A stretch of DNA of 64,000 nt, taken from the NCBI RefSeq assembly GCF_032854445.1, contig NC_088298.1, positions 124,001 to 188,000 of the forward strand. The letters run 5' to 3'. The translations under genes were made by a program, and so were the position numbers. Of this stretch, positions 44,431-57,300 are shown one piece after another. Source of the stretch: Liolophura sinensis. Its lineage: Eukaryota; Mollusca; Polyplacophora; Chitonida; Chitonidae. How positions within the stretch are numbered: position 1 is the first letter of the stretch; the number at the start of each line of letters is the position of its first letter. Below the pieces are notes generated by a model. It had not been told where the DNA came from and searched no databases. It saw nothing but the letters and a program-made list of their open reading frames with translations.

Positions 44431-45778
44431 TATGGAGGAAGGCGTATGGGGGATTTCTCTTTATGTTTGGACCGTGGACGACCCTTCCTGGGAGATCGGC
44501 TGTTAGATCTCCCTGATGCGGGTGATGTATCCATCACATCCGCATCTGATGTTAAAGGACCAACGTCTTCCAGCGATCCAAACCTATTAAAAGTTTGGAC
44601 AGGATCCCTAGTGGCCTTTGAGGGACGCTCTGTGGGGCCACTAGGTTTATTATTTTCATTGCGAGATTTATTTTCAGACTTATTTCTGGCAGATTTGTTT
44701 TTGCTTTGATCAGGCTCAGGGTTATCAGTTTTTTTTGTAATATTTACTGGGTTGTTTTGAGTTATTGTAGTCATCTGGGTAGAGAAGGAATTACAGGCAG
44801 GTTGAGCAGCAGGTTGTAGAGAAGTAGGTCTGTCGTTTCCAATGGGCCAAGTCAATGAGGTTTGAGTAGCAACAGATGCTACTCGCTTGACCGCATTGGC
44901 AAATGAAGTCTGCAGTGTAGTATTAGGAGGCGAGACTAGTTTGCGGGCCTCCTGATACGATATATTGTTTTTAGTTTTTATACTGATTATTTGTTTTTCT
45001 TTGACGAAAAGTGGGCAGTCCTTAGAGGAGGCCATGTAATCTCCACTGCAATTGCAGCACTTTGCTTTGCTGCTACAGTCGAAACCATCATGACCTTCAC
45101 TGCCGCACCGAAAACAAACCAATTTATTTTTCCATTGGCCCTTGCCATGACCAAACTTTTGACAGTTAAATCAATGTGTCGGGTTAGGGATATACAACTC
45201 CACACTAACCCTATAGGGGCCAATGTAGATATACGACGGAATAGATTTTCTGTTGAAGGTTAGAAGATATGTATTTAGTTTAATGATGTTACCAGATTTC
45301 TTCATAGTGAAGCGTTTCACTCTGGTAACACCCTGCGATTTCAGTTCTGTGCAAATTTCGTCTTCTGATAGATCAATGATATCCTGATCCCTGTCACGTA
45401 TAATTCCCTGACAGCTGTTCAGGGAATTATGGGGGGATGTATACATAGGAATATCAGTTATTTTATTCAAAGCTAGTAAATTAATGGATTGTTGTTTCCG
45501 AAAACATTCAATAAGAATGTCTCCGGATCGTAATTTTTTGACGTTTTTTAAAGTACCTGCTGATCCCTGCAAGGCCCTTTTAAGCACAAATGGATGAATT
45601 TTTGAGGCCGGCTTCTATTCACTCTTTGTCGAGAGAACGATGAAAGCCGGCCAACTGTCCTGTCCGTTATCAACTGAGTCAGCCAAAACTTTCTCTTCTT
45701 ATCAGCACTTGAAATCGGCTAGAAGGAAATCTTGTTAGTCATACTGGAGATATTAATTGAAAGGTGTGAGGAAGACAT
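44430..45778 (-). pseudogene. R6 ORF1: gag-like protein of the R1 type
   Basis: The C-terminal 230 codons are open (45122-44430): CFRCGSEGHDGFDC, CCNCSGDYMASSKDC, TSLTWPIG and the basic tail. The middle part (45587-45171) is open in another frame: MLKRALQGSAGTLKNVKKL, GIIRDRDQDI, YIGPYRVSVELYIPN. The first knuckle falls at the frameshift between them. The start codon is placed at 45778 by comparison with R1 and R2. Its type matches R1, although its ORF2 carries the deletion seen in R3. Confidence 0.83.
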
Positions 45779-46360
45779 GGCATATATATATATATATATA
45801 TAAATTTCACCCCATATGTTCCCCACCCACCACGGAGTGCCAACAAGGGCGATGCCTGAACCTGGGAATACCCAGCAGGAAAGACACCGAGGATTCCACA
45901 TATACTCCAGGTATACTCGAATAGATTTATACCAACAGGTTAAATTCAATCTACTCGATTGACCCATAAGCCACCGCCTCAAAACGTAGTCCCACATACG
46001 AAATTTCAGAAATAACATTTATTCTTTATTGAGTGGTGTTATGGAGAAATTCTGGGACAACGCAGAGGCAAGACATGACCAAGCCGATTGATCGGACCGG
46101 GCCCATCCGACCTCCCGTCTCACTCCAAGTAAGGGCCAAAGCGGAGTGTTGGGCGTGAGGATCTCGCAAGACCAACACACCCTCAGCCACCAGGATCCCG
46201 TCCTCGGAGATTATGGGTCGCAACCCACGGCAAACAGGTCGCTCCCCGGTTGCCTCTCACACAACCGAGAAGATGTGAGCTCTAGGTTAGTCGACTTTTA
46301 CGACAAGCTTGCCTAGAGGGCTGAGGTCCTATTCTTATCACCCCGGAAACCCCACGGGGG
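45779..46360 (-). promoter_or_regulatory. R6 5' UTR
   Basis: This is the LINE-A leader with a TA microsatellite next to the start codon (about 45781-45802) and the intact 5' terminus. The TGTGAGCC...GGCTCACA inverted repeat is partly deleted here (near 46275). Confidence 0.68.
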
Positions 46361-46464
46361 CAAGACTTCTAGACTAGCCCTATGACTACTAACGGCTTAC
46401 TATATACCGCCTTACATATCCATTTTAAAACAATATCTTTTACATACCGCTATACATGTTACAG

Positions 46465-46539
46465 AGGAAGACGTCCAAGTGATGAGCCATTTAGATACTC
46501 AGCTTGCGAGTTTTCGTACCCCCATTTCCCCATTGACTG
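46465..46539 (+). pseudogene. Coiled-coil gene, copy D: single internal exon
   Basis: A 75-base exon lies between atgttacag and gtaagtcg in the same phase 2 as exon 4 of copy A (21462-21539). It encodes GRRPSDEPFRYSACEF and a PIDW end. No other exons follow; the intron runs into unassigned DNA near 46590. The unit piece between 46374 and 46590 continues the sequence interrupted by the R5/R6 insertion. Confidence 0.7.
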
Positions 46540-47106
46540 GTAAGTCGTATTTATCGTTTTACGTATTTAATCATAGTAAAAGACGCTGTAAGTAGTCATA
46601 TTACCCAAATGTCGTAAAATCGATAACATCTGTGCTCTCGTTGACGTACTACCACGTGTGAGTATATGACGTCAAAGATACGTGTTGTTTCAGTGGTTAT
46701 ATAGATCTATACATAGGATCGATATGGACACGTGCGACGGTATTCGTTGTAATGAAAAAAAAATAGATCAATAGAAAATTGGGTAAAAAAATTTTATCTC
46801 GTTGGTTGAATTCCAACTCGAAACTGACTTATTTAACCCTCAATTGAAAGATATAAAAAAATATGAGTTAATAAGGGGGTTTTAATGTACCGAACTTGAC
46901 GTGAAAGATACAGCGGCCAGCATTATGGTGTGTGGTAAGCCACGAACATCCGCAGGTTGCTGGTGTAAACCCCCAGGTCAGACCTGCCCAAATCTCCAGG
47001 CCAGATCTGCTCTAGGTGTTCACCAGTAAGCTAGTCACATCAGTAACCAAGCCTTTTGATTGTGGGGGAGTGCCCATGGCCTGAGAGGGGGTGGGAGGTC
47101 ACATGA

Positions 47107-47180
47107 CCTCCAAGACAACCGAGCAGTCGAGACGTGTTTTGCCAAGATCACGGCCAGTCTTCATTCATACATTTCACCCA
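47107..47180 (+). repeat. Direct repeat, copy 1 (74 bp)
   Basis: This starts cctccaagac and ends atttcaccca. It differs from the copy at 47880-47953 at three positions I can see. A pair about 770 bases apart could be ends of an unknown element or a local duplication. Confidence 0.8.
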
Positions 47181-47879
47181 ATTAAGAATTTAAGCCTTGT
47201 GGTCTCAGAACACTTCCATAAACTGATATATGCAATTGTTATTACATATGCACTTTTCTTACTGTGCCATATAGGATATATTATGCACATCTTTTTGAGT
47301 AATTTAAGTTATTACTTCGGGTAGTCATTCACGAGTTAGTGTGATCCCTGCATAGAGATACACACGTTCTAAAAGGATTGGCTGAATAGATTTCGGGAAT
47401 TTACACTAAGAAACAGGTGGGATAACTGCTTCTGAATTTCTAATGCGAGTCTGGCCCCTTATTAGCCTGGCAACGTACTCGACATTATGTTTAGATGCTT
47501 CCCTTAAACAGGATACCGGTAACCCTGTGACCCTTGGCCTCTCTAGTATTGACTATATTGCAATCATTGTTAGCATGACAATGATTGCTTGGTTTCTACA
47601 TGCCATGCTTAAGCGTTACATGCATTATGGTCTGACTGTCAGACTGACGTCTCAACTTCAACCTACCTTGACCTACATGCATGTGTACAGGTTGCTGTGT
47701 ATACATGTGGACACACATGTAAGATGTCTACTATATAATTGGGTTAATAATCATGTCCAGCACCTTAACTTGTTTAACTTACCTGTTATGATCATATAGC
47801 ACTTCTATTAAGTCTTTGAAAGCTAAGTTCTAGATTATTTACTCATTAGTACTTGGAAGCTCTAGTAGCTCGCCCATTC

Positions 47880-47953
47880 CCTCCAAGACAGCCGAGCAGT
47901 CAAGACGTGTTTTGCCAAGATCACAGCCAGTCTTCATTCATACATTTCACCCA
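47880..47953 (+). repeat. Direct repeat, copy 2 (74 bp)
   Basis: This is the second copy of the repeat at 47107-47180, with the same orientation and same length. The flanking sequences are unrelated. Confidence 0.8.
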
Positions 47954-48120
47954 GGTGCTGTATCGTCTTGACTGCCAGACGTTACCCTCTAGGCTGCTTC
48001 TCCTCGTGAGTCCCTCAGCTGGAACACTGTCCAAACTCAGAAGGAAGGAAGGTAGGGAAGAAACATATTTACAGACACTCCTCTCTTATACTGATTACAT
48101 CTGTCTCACATAATAAATTC

Positions 48121-48404
48121 TCAGGCTGTGGCACTTGTGAAAACCCACCAAAGCATTTGCGTTTCTTTGTCCAGCATATATTTAACACTTGTTCCCCAAA
48201 AGCCAGTCACGTGTCCACCCGACACCGTAAGATAGTCTCGCAGGTGATTCAACCGCAGACAAACAGGTCTTACACTGTACCTCTCACGTACGGCCGGTGA
48301 GGAAGCCAGCATGACGTCAGTATGAGCTAGCGACCGCATTGGTGAGAGGCTTCTGGGTCATTATGCTGCGCTAACGCGCTAACCGACTGAGCCACGGAGG
48401 CCCC
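48121..48404 (-). mobile_element. tRNA-derived SINE
   Basis: Read on the minus strand from 48404, the head GGGGCCTCCGTGGCTCAG carries a good pol III A box (TGGCTCAGTCGG) followed by TTAGCGCG, as in tRNA D-arms. A B box is weak or deleted. A tRNA-unrelated body follows and ends near 48121. Similar SINE heads are common in molluscs; the body family was not identified. Confidence 0.65.
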
Positions 48405-48439
48405 TGTGTAGAGTTTTATTCCAAAGGTTGTATAACAGA

Positions 48440-48981
48440 AATGGATCGCTTAACCCAAAGAGCTTCCCTATTTGCGTAAGTCTGACAGTCTAGGATAAAT
48501 TAGTGAAGGCCGTTGACTACATATACCGGACCATCCAGGACGGGAATACCCTCACAGAGCAGTTAATCGACCTGGAACGGGATTTGTACATAAGTTATAG
48601 TTACCACAACGAAAGATGGACAGTACAACTTCGATATCTTCGTGGTACAAACGTGTCGACAACAGCAGCGAGGAGAAGAAAGAAACGCTAAGACCCACAC
48701 GAATGGGGTAAGTCTTAAGCATGTACGCATGGACTCATCCTATATTCTTGATATGAACTGCCATTGATGAAATAAACGAATCGACTCGGATCAGTAAAGA
48801 ACTCGACGCGGAAATACAAGATGCGGGCTTAGATGAGACCAGTATCAGAACAGAAGAAGAGGGCGTTGAAGATGAGGACATGGCGTGTTATGCGAGAGAA
48901 TGGCGTGTTATGCGTCATTTGAATCAGCTGGGAGAGCTAAGATGTGTTAATTGCAACCCCCATGATTACCAGAACTGGTGA
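48440..48981 (+). pseudogene. Possible coding fragments of the Polinton-like element
   Basis: Two open stretches of unknown function. One (48503-48691) encodes DYIYRTIQDGNTLTEQLI and ends in a basic ARRRKKR. The other (48763-48981, no ATG) is acidic (IRTEEEGVEDEDMACY) and ends CNPHDYQNW. A gtaagt follows each of two earlier segments, so splicing is possible. The only support for coding is position, just upstream of the protease end and the coiled-coil gene. No family recognised. Confidence 0.3.
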
Positions 48982-49115
48982 ACAATATTGTTTTGAAGAA
49001 TCCGACGAGTGTTTATATTTTGTTTGAGTTTATCCGTTATAGTGATTTGAAATCGGGTTATTAAATGTATTTTCTATATCCTTTTTCAATATTGCTTCAT
49101 TATGATTGAGATTGT

Positions 49116-49160
49116 GATGATGATGACGTTCAGATATTTAATTACTTCGCCGATAAATAA
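49116..49160 (+). pseudogene. C-terminal tail of the adenain-like protease, second copy
   Basis: This encodes VQIFNYFADK and a stop, matching VQIFDYFTDK at the end of the protease remnant at 6016-6373. The similarity extends about 30 bases beyond the stop. It ends 67 bases before the coiled-coil start at 49228, which places the protease directly upstream of that gene in the element. Confidence 0.55.
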
Positions 49161-49227
49161 GACATTTACCACTTCCTCTATGCTATAGGGGAATATAGGA
49201 CTTGCCTCATACTTTGTGAACTCCACC

Positions 49228-49790
49228 ATGTCTGGAAATTTGAATTTGTGAGTATACAACTACGTGTTTGAGTTCACCGCCAAACGGTTAAAGGATAAAA
49301 CAGAGTTGAATGTTCGTTTAAAAGTCAAGTACATCGTTCAGTTATTCACATCGTTTCACATACTCCATTTCAGTCTGTTTACGAATTACACGCTACACTT
49401 AAACACGCTAAAAAGTGTTGCCACATAAATGCACATGGTGATATAACGCGTGATACATGTTTTTTGTAGTTCTCCTGAAAATATTGGATCCCCACATGTA
49501 AATTTATTTTCTACACCTTTGGAATCAACCTACTCGTGTAAGTTTTTTTCATTTTACCGGATGAATGTTTAATGGAGGTAATCCATTTCGTTAAACACTT
49601 ATTTAAAGGGTGGATTCACCATTTACAGTACTACGCCAATGCTTTCGCTATTGGTTGTCACGTTTTTTAAAAGAATAGAAATGTAAGTGGTTTTCGTTTA
49701 AAACTATTCCATACGTCTCATTCCCTGTTTCCAGTAGTACTCTCAACTCGTTTTTTGTCCAGAAAATATTCCGTCACGGGCCATATCAAC
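49228..49790 (+). pseudogene. Coiled-coil gene, copy C (first three exons)
   Basis: Exon 1 (49228-49247) encodes MSGNLN with a gtgagt donor. Exon 2 (49470-49537) encodes SPENIGSPHVNLFSTPLE with a gtaagt donor. Exon 3 (49629-49682) encodes TTPMLSLLVVTFFKR with an intact gtaagt donor. Exon 2 is one base shorter than in copy A, so the phase is broken. After a gtccag acceptor-like site near 49760 the sequence turns into the terminal block; later exons are absent. Confidence 0.7.
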
Positions 49791-49799
49791 GGCAGTAGT

Positions 49800-49925
49800 A
49801 ATAGGGCTACTGTCGAAGTCTTATGATTATGCAACGTATTACGCAATATGACTTAATTTGTTACATGAGAACATGAAGCCAGGTTATGATCACGTGGTAC
49901 ATGCTAAGACCAATCGCAGACCTCT
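49800..49925. repeat. Terminal block of the repeated unit, copy C
   Basis: tagtaatagggctactgtcg is followed by aagtcttatgattatgcaacg, TTACGCAATAT words and gatcacgtgg. The inverted form of the same junction occurs at 36897/46374, on either side of the R5/R6 insertion. Confidence 0.6.
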
Positions 49926-50995
49926 GGTATGGAAACAAACACGTGACATTGTTATATAATGCGCGCCAAAAATCATATCAGCATATACAGTTAGTGAAAA
50001 TATTGATAGTTTCAAGTATGTTGTTACTAAATATATGTCCACTGCGGCCAATAATTCTATTCCAAAGTGTTACGGTATTGAAAACAGCAACAGAAAACAG
50101 ACTCAGTGACTCAATATTACAATGTAAACAATGCTTTATATATAAAATGAGACGTACAGTTTTACAGACAGTTCAACAACAACATACACATCAGTATTAC
50201 CGGTCTTTACAAGTTTCCAGTTCACCTTTGCATCCCAAGGAATGTATTCCAGGAAATCCAACGTAAAGACCATGGGATAAACACACAATTCACAAATTGT
50301 CCTAGACAGGTAATTCGCCAGGTTAGCGAACACGAACACAGTACACAGGTTACACAGGTTACACAGAACTGGAACAGTCAAGCCTTTGAATGACGTCACA
50401 CCCGCAGAGCACAACACAGGGTAAATACAGGCATGGAGGTATAATCCACTTCAGATCAAGTCACAGCTCCCGCAGAAGCTCACAAACGAGCCGTTCAGAG
50501 ACGTAGAGTAATGTCACCTTGTGGCAGAACGAACGTCCTTTGCCAAAACTGAAAACTTCAGTTTAGAGTCCTTGACGACCTTGTCGGTCAGGTGAGGTCA
50601 GCGTGTTAAACAAATTACACAGTCCACACTGTATAATCATAATAAAGATCCGAACACCAATAGACGTGACTTCCGCAGAAATTCACATAAACCAGACATC
50701 AGTACTACTGTGGTACACAAACGGTGCCGGCATAAAAATCTGTCCTCCCAAATGAAACTGGCATCACCAGCTCATATAAATATAATGGACTCGATACGAG
50801 AGCGTCGCACACTCTCCTGGCTCACAGTGGATGCAGCAAAAATACCTCCCCTCTGCACAGAAAACACGGCTTATATACGCTCCAGGTGGATTCAACTATT
50901 TTTAGACACAGAATTAACAGCCAGTGTACAGCCAGTTAAATAAACAGCATTGAACAGGGTGCTTTCAACCAGGTCCGCGCTGTACATATATAACA
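49926..50995. other. Unassigned, repeat-like DNA
   Basis: No credible gene is seen. Related short phrases recur (cccgcagaagctcaca near 50470, ccgcagaaattcacat near 50674). A solo LTR is conceivable, but I found no matching ends or TSD. Confidence 0.3.
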
Positions 50996-52925
50996 GGTCC
51001 TGTTATGCTTTCACAAAGGTCATAAAACATGTGTCCAATGAGGACAAAGCTAATGTACTGGTTGATCCGTTCTCCTTTGTGTCCAGTTCAGACAACTATA
51101 ATTCAGAATGTATCCCACATAAAAATGAAGTCGAAGAAATGGACCCTTTTAATAATATAGCTTTTGATGATATGCCCATAAACGACCACTTTAGTATTAC
51201 AGAACGGAGACAAGCTTTATCTCCGCATGTGGATTCTTCCCCTGGAGATGACGCCATCACGTATTCAATTCTTAGAAACTTGCCTGAGCGCTGTCTTAAC
51301 ACGTTACTTTTATTGTACAGTACTATATGGTCAAACACGAGGTGACCATCCACCTGGAAGACAGCCGTAGTCATTCCGGTCGCTAAGCCTGGAAAAAAGT
51401 CCTTACCATCATCCTATCGGCTCATAGCTCTAACGTTGTGCATCTGCAAAACCATGGAAAGAATGATCAATTCCCGGTTAACGTATTTCCTAACAAAAAA
51501 TAATATTCTCTCCTCTGTACAGAGTGGATTTCGGTCTAACAGATGCACTACGGGTCATGTGGTGACACTGGAAACAGAAATACGAAAACGCTTTTCTGCT
51601 CAGGAGTACTTACTTGCTGTTTTTTTGGACATCGAAAAAGCGTATGATAGGGTGTTGAGGACGGGTGTATTAATGAAACTAAAGGATATTGGTATAAGTG
51701 GGAAAATGCTAGGATGGATAAAAGATTTTTTAACTGATCGTTTTATTTTAGTTCGTGTCGGTAGGCATTTTTCTCAGCTACGCCCTGTAGCCACAGGGGA
51801 GTGTTTTATCACCCACTTTTTAATATAGCCATTAATGATCTGCCGAAAGCTATTCCTCCTAGGCTTAAATGTTCGTTATTTGCCGATGATAAAGCTCTAT
51901 GGATTCGTGCTCGAAAGCGCAATGTTTGTAGAAGATATATCCAGCGAGGAATAGATACCATCATGGAATGGAGCAATAAATGGGGTTTTAAATTTTCGTG
52001 CACTAACACTGAAGGGGTTATCTTTACAAAGTAGTCGGACAAAGACGTGCTTGTCAAACTCAGCAACTTGCCCGTAAAAATATCCAAATCTTTCAAGTAT
52101 CTTTGAGCTATACTTGACAGGCATTTAACTTGGAAGGCGCATATAGAACATATAATTAATAAAGCTCAAAATGCGTTAAATATTATGAGAAATGTATCTG
52201 GGAAATCCTGGGGGGGGGGGGGTGGGGGCAGATAGACAGTCTTCTACTATATCGGTCCTCAATCTGTTCTCGGTTGTACTACTGCTGTCAAGCGTATGAC
52301 TGCCTGAAAGATATACCTAACTTCCCCCCGTGGAAGCTACATATACCATACACATCCATGGAACTTCATTCAAAAATCAGCAAATGTGACAACCCAGCAG
52401 TGTCTCTGAAGGTATTGTGACCAATTGCAATGAATTGCAATGTTGGTACACAACAGATTTTGACATGTCTCGAAATGCCCCGATACTAAATTAGTGGGTA
52501 CATCCTTCACCATACCAGAATTGAAATTAAATAAATCGTTTAGAGTATCTGACCTAGTTTCTGTTTTTACAGCTGAACTGACTGCCATTATATGTGCTTT
52601 AAACTTTCTGATAGATTGAAAACCGGCTCGAGCTGTTATTTTTATAGACTGATTGTCACCATTACAGGCCATCACCAACTATAACTGGAAAACATCTTCT
52701 AGAATTATTTACCGGCTATTACATTTATGTACTGACCTTCATTTTATGGGTGTTTCAGTATCACTCGAATGGGTACCGGCTCATGTCGGCGAACCTAGCA
52801 ATAAGTTGGCCGACAGTTTAGCTAAAGAAGCACTTTCATTTCCTCATATTTCTGTTCATGTTCCGTTATATTTACCTGAATGCCTTAGTCTTATTTCTCC
52901 CAAGTTAATTGACATCTGGCAACAA
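50996..52925 (+). mobile_element. LINE-C, degenerate I/Nimb-type retrotransposon (plus strand)
   Basis: This is a plus-strand LINE remnant starting inside the N-terminal part of RT, running into RNase H, and interrupted by LINE-A copy R7 at 52926. The rest must lie beyond R7, outside the window. At protein level it is related to LINE-A, but it is a distinct, older family with many stops and a G-rich run near 52210. Confidence 0.82.
51046..52925 (+). pseudogene. LINE-C ORF2: RT and RNase H (degenerate)
   Basis: Recognisable in order: ITERRQALSPHVDSSPGDD and YSILRNLPE (51200-51300); a stop near 51343; WKTAVVIPVAKPGKK and LIALTLCICKTMERMI (51360-51470); SVQSGFRSNRCT; VFLDIEKAYDRV with the catalytic Asp (51625-51660). 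After a frameshift in the GGSVLSP-type box come INDLPKAIPP and LFADDKALW, the FADD catalytic box near 51885. RNase H is damaged; its end is seen as LEWVPAHVG and LADSLAKEAL (52770-52840). Confidence 0.83.
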
Positions 52926-54337
52926 GAATGAATGAATGAATGATTATGGCTTAACGCCAATATTTCAGCCATATCGTGGCGAGAACAAGGTGAAAATGCG
53001 AGACGGTTAAGGTTTTCCATATGATATGAACAAAAGTAAAACAATAAGTACAGACATGTTTAAAATCGCACAGAAGAAAAACAAGAGTTAAAACTCGAAA
53101 ACCTAGATAATATTCTAAATGTATATAACTGTTCATCTTTAAATATTTATGACAATTAAAATTTATATTTTATGATATAGGCCAATGACCTTGTATGCTG
53201 TCATATAAATGATATATAGAGTTGACTGTATAGAATCTTTGCCGAACATGGGCAAAGTCTACACAGTCAACCAGAATATGTTTGATGCCATATTGAGCAT
53301 CACATCCAACACACTCGGGAGCACTGCTCCCATCCAAGATGAAATTGTGTGTTAGACGAGAATGTCCGATACGGCATCTCGTTAAAACGACTTGGTCTCT
53401 ACGAGGCATATCCAGTGTATATGAATTATAGCCATTGACAGGATGAATAGCATCCAGTTTATTATGGACCTGCAAGTTCCATTCACCCTGCCAAAGGCCA
53501 CGAATATATTTAAGAATATTGGACTTCATGTCAGTATAAAGGATTTTTATCTTAGATATGGGCTTATTTAGGGCAGCTTTCGCCTCCCTGTGTGCGACTG
53601 TGTTTCCATGGATACCAATATGACTTGGTATCCAGCAGAATATAATATCTTTACCTCTTCTAATCAATTTCCTATGTATAGCTAAAATTTGAAGGATCAA
53701 GGGATTTAATTTATTCTGTATTGCCAATAAACAAGACAACGAGTCAGTGCATATCATTGCCCTCTGGGCACACCCAGAAGAAACATATGATAAGGCCAGG
53801 AGTATAGTTCTGGCCTCGGCAGACAATATTGAAGAAGAGGATGGAAGACGAAAGGAAGAGATCCGCTGCTCCATGACAGCCGCAGTCGCAACCCTGTCCC
53901 CATCCTTCGACCCGTCAGTATATATAAATTTATAATCCATATAATTAGCTTTAATTTCAGCAAAACCTTGCTGAATTATAAGAGGATTTATATTAGATTT
54001 ATATTTACGTAGATCAAATATTAGTTTAGGTTGTGGGAGAAGCCATGGAGGAGACTCCGGAAAAGACACCGGAGCTATATGTTCCAGCTTGAATGAATGA
54101 TTATGGCTTAACGCCACATCGGCAATATTTCAGCCATATCGTGGCGAGAACAAGGTGAAAGCAAGAGACGGTTAAGGTTTTCGATCTGATAATATGAACA
54201 CCAAAAGTAAAACAAAAAGTACAGACGTGATTAAAATCGAATAAAAGAAAAATAAGATTTAAAACTCGAAAACCAGGGTTATAGTACATGTATTAATATA
54301 TATAACTGTTTATCTATAGATATTTGACAATTAAAAT

Positions 54338-57300
54338 TTATATTTTATAATATAGACCAATGGCCTTCAAATAATTTATGACAACATCGCCAGCGATGCT
54401 GTCAAATAAATCATATATAGAGTTGACCGTGTAGAATCTCTGCCGAACATGGGCAAAGTCTACACAGTCAACCAGAATATGTTTGATGCCATATTGAGCA
54501 TCACATCCAACACACTCGGGAGCACTGCTCCCATCCAAGATGAAATTGTGTGTCAGATGAGAATGTCCAATACGGCATCTGGTTAAAACGACTTGGTCTC
54601 TACGAGACATATCAAATGTATATGAATTATAGCCAATGACCGGATGAATAGCATGCAGTTTATTATGGACCTGCAAGTTCCATTCACCCTGCCAAAGGCC
54701 ACGAATATATTTAAGAATATTGGACTTCATGTCAGTATAAGGGATTTTTATCTTCGATATGGGTTTATTTAGGGCAGCTTTCGCCTCCCTGTCTGCGACT
54801 GTGTTTCCATGGATACCAATATGACTTGGTATCCAGCAAAATATAATATCTTTACCTCTTCTAATTAATTTCCTATGTATAGCTAAAATTTGAAGGATCC
54901 AGGGATTTTTAAATTTATTTTTCTGTATTGCGAATAAGCAAGACAACGAGTCCGTGCATATCATTGCCCTCTGGGCACACCCAGAAGAAACATATGATCA
55001 GGCCAGGAGTATACCTCTAACCTCGGCAGAGAATATTGAAGAAGAGGATGGAAGACGAAAGGAAGAGACCCGCTGCTCCATGACAGCCGCAGTCGCAACC
55101 CTGTCCCCATCCTTCGACCCGTCAGTATATATAAATTTATAATCCGTATAATTAGCTTTAATTTCAGCAAAACCTTGCTGAATTATAAGAGGATTTATAT
55201 TCGATTTATTATATTTACGTAGATCAAATATTAGTTTAGGTTGTGGGAGAAGCCATGGAGGAGACTCCGGAAAAGACACCGGAGCTATATCCTCCAGCTT
55301 GATGTTACCTCCCACAATATGGTCCCGTATACGAAGACCGAACGAAGGGATCTTCTTAGGACATTTAGTATATTTGTCTACATACAATGGATTGAAAACA
55401 CAGTCGTAGGCAGGGTTTGTTGGATGTGCTTTAAGCTTTGTACTATATTGAAGGCTAAGTTTTATACGTCGGTTATATAAAGAAGGCTCATTTGCCTCCA
55501 CGTATAAACTTTCTACTGGTGAGGTCCTAAAAGCACCAAGGCTGAGCCTCAAACCTTGGTGATGAACAGGATCCAACATTTTAATATACGACTTCCTAGC
55601 GGAACCGTAAATGATGGATCCATAGTCCAATTTAGACCTCACCAGAGAACGATATAAATTCAGTAAGACTGATCGGTCAGCACCCCAATCGGTGCTAGAC
55701 ACGACCTTAATTATATCCAGAGCCTTTGTACATTTAGCTTTAAGCATTTTAATATGAGGTATAAAAGATAGTTTACTATCAAATATTATACCTAAAAATT
55801 TTGTTTCTCCAACAATTTTAACCTGTTCACCACAAAAATTAAGCTCAGGGTCAAGATGAAGTTTCCGTTTATTACAAAAATGCATACTGACGGTTTTAGA
55901 CGTTGAAAATCTAAAACCGTTTTCAGTTGCCCATTTCTCGATTTTGTTGAGGCAAAGCTGCAACTGACGTTCGATATTATTCATATTCTTAGCTCGGTAG
56001 CATATAAGGAAATCATCGACGTATAAAGAACCCTCTGTGCCCGATGTTAATGTTTTTGCTAGGCTATTTATTTTTATGCTGAACAGAGTTGGTGATAGAA
56101 TGCTGCCCTGGGGTACACCCATTTCCTGCTCATAAGCAGGACGATCGGATAAAAATTGGGATATAAATATAGGTAATCGACCTTTAAGACCCATATCCGT
56201 GAGGTCTTTTAAAATACCATATTTCCATGTGGTGTCGTAAGCCTTTTCAAGGTCAAAAAATATGGACACCACATGTTCATTATTAACAAAACCATCACGA
56301 ATAAAAGTTTCAAATCGAACAAGGTGATCTAAAGTAGATCGACCTTGACGAAAACCACATTGAATGTTAGATAAAAGCTTGTTGGTTTCAAGAAACCAAA
56401 CAAGTCTATCATTAATCATCCGTTCCATAGTCTTACAGACACAGCTAGTAAGAGCTATGGGACGGTAATTATTTGGATCAGTATGATCCTTACCCGGTTT
56501 GGGAACCGGGATAATACACGCCTCCCTCCATGATGGTGGAAAATTACCAGTTGTCCAAATATCATTAAGCAAATCAAAGAGTTTCCAGTGGCTCAGGTGG
56601 TAAAATGGTTCAGAAACTTATAATATACATTATCAGGACCACAAGCAGTATCGTGGGCCTTTTTTAATGCAGTTTTAAGTTCCTCGATATTAAATGGACA
56701 ATTATAATCTTTTAAATTTTTAGAAGAAAATGGCAATTTGGTTTTCTCCTTCTGGTTTTTAATGTGTTGGAATTTTTTAGTATAGTTCTTAGAAGAAGAT
56801 TTGTTGGAAATTGTTTGAGCTAATTTATTGGTTATATGAGATGGAGATGTTAATATATTATCTCCATCTTTTAAATGCTGAACTTTTGCTTTATTATTTT
56901 TGCCCTTAAGTTTCTGAACCATGTTCCAGACCTTACGCATGGGTGTTTTTGACGTAATGCCTGAAACAATGTTCCGCCAACAAGATCCTCTTTGGACTTG
57001 AGTAATCGACGAGCCTTAGCTCGAAAAATACGAACCTGGTTTAAGTTATTATCAGTAGGACATATATTAAAATTTCGCTCAGCCTTTTTGCGGTCTTTAA
57101 TGGCTTTGCAACAGTCCTTATCATACCAGGGTTTGCTTTTGGATTTGGGATTTGTCGAGGTTTTAGGGATAGTTCTATCGGCAGCTCGTAATACAAGCTC
57201 GTTAAATTTTAATATAGGGTCATTTGTTGCATTGAGAGTCTCTGGAGTGATATCAGCCTCGGAGAACATCTCAAATGCGATCCAATCTTCTTTATCGAAT

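Larger units (their letters stand above)
42747..46360 (-). mobile_element. LINE-A copy R6, 5'-complete but 3'-truncated, fused to R5
   Basis: This has the full LINE-A 5' end at 46360, ORF1 and the first part of ORF2, then stops abruptly in the RT region at 42747, where the R5 5' terminus begins. No TSD separates R5 and R6. The 12-bp repeat aagacttctaga flanks the pair. Three-prime truncation is not expected for target-primed reverse transcription, which starts at the 3' end. Confidence 0.93.
46590..48120. other. Unassigned DNA with a 74-bp direct repeat
   Basis: No convincing gene is visible. The reading frames at 47091-47324 and 47443-47799 lack any family resemblance. The region could be host sequence or an old repeat. 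Confidence 0.4.

Noticed and set aside
36910-46360. R5 inserted into R6 as two separate events
   Set aside because: R5 has no TSD of its own, and the 3' part of R6 is missing on the other side of R5, so simple nesting does not fit.
47091-47799. Hypothetical host genes on the plus strand
   Set aside because: The frames are short, lack family resemblance, and have no splice or promoter support.
49926-50995. Solo LTR or other LTR retrotransposon
   Set aside because: No matching ends, TSD, primer-binding site or gag/pol frame could be found.
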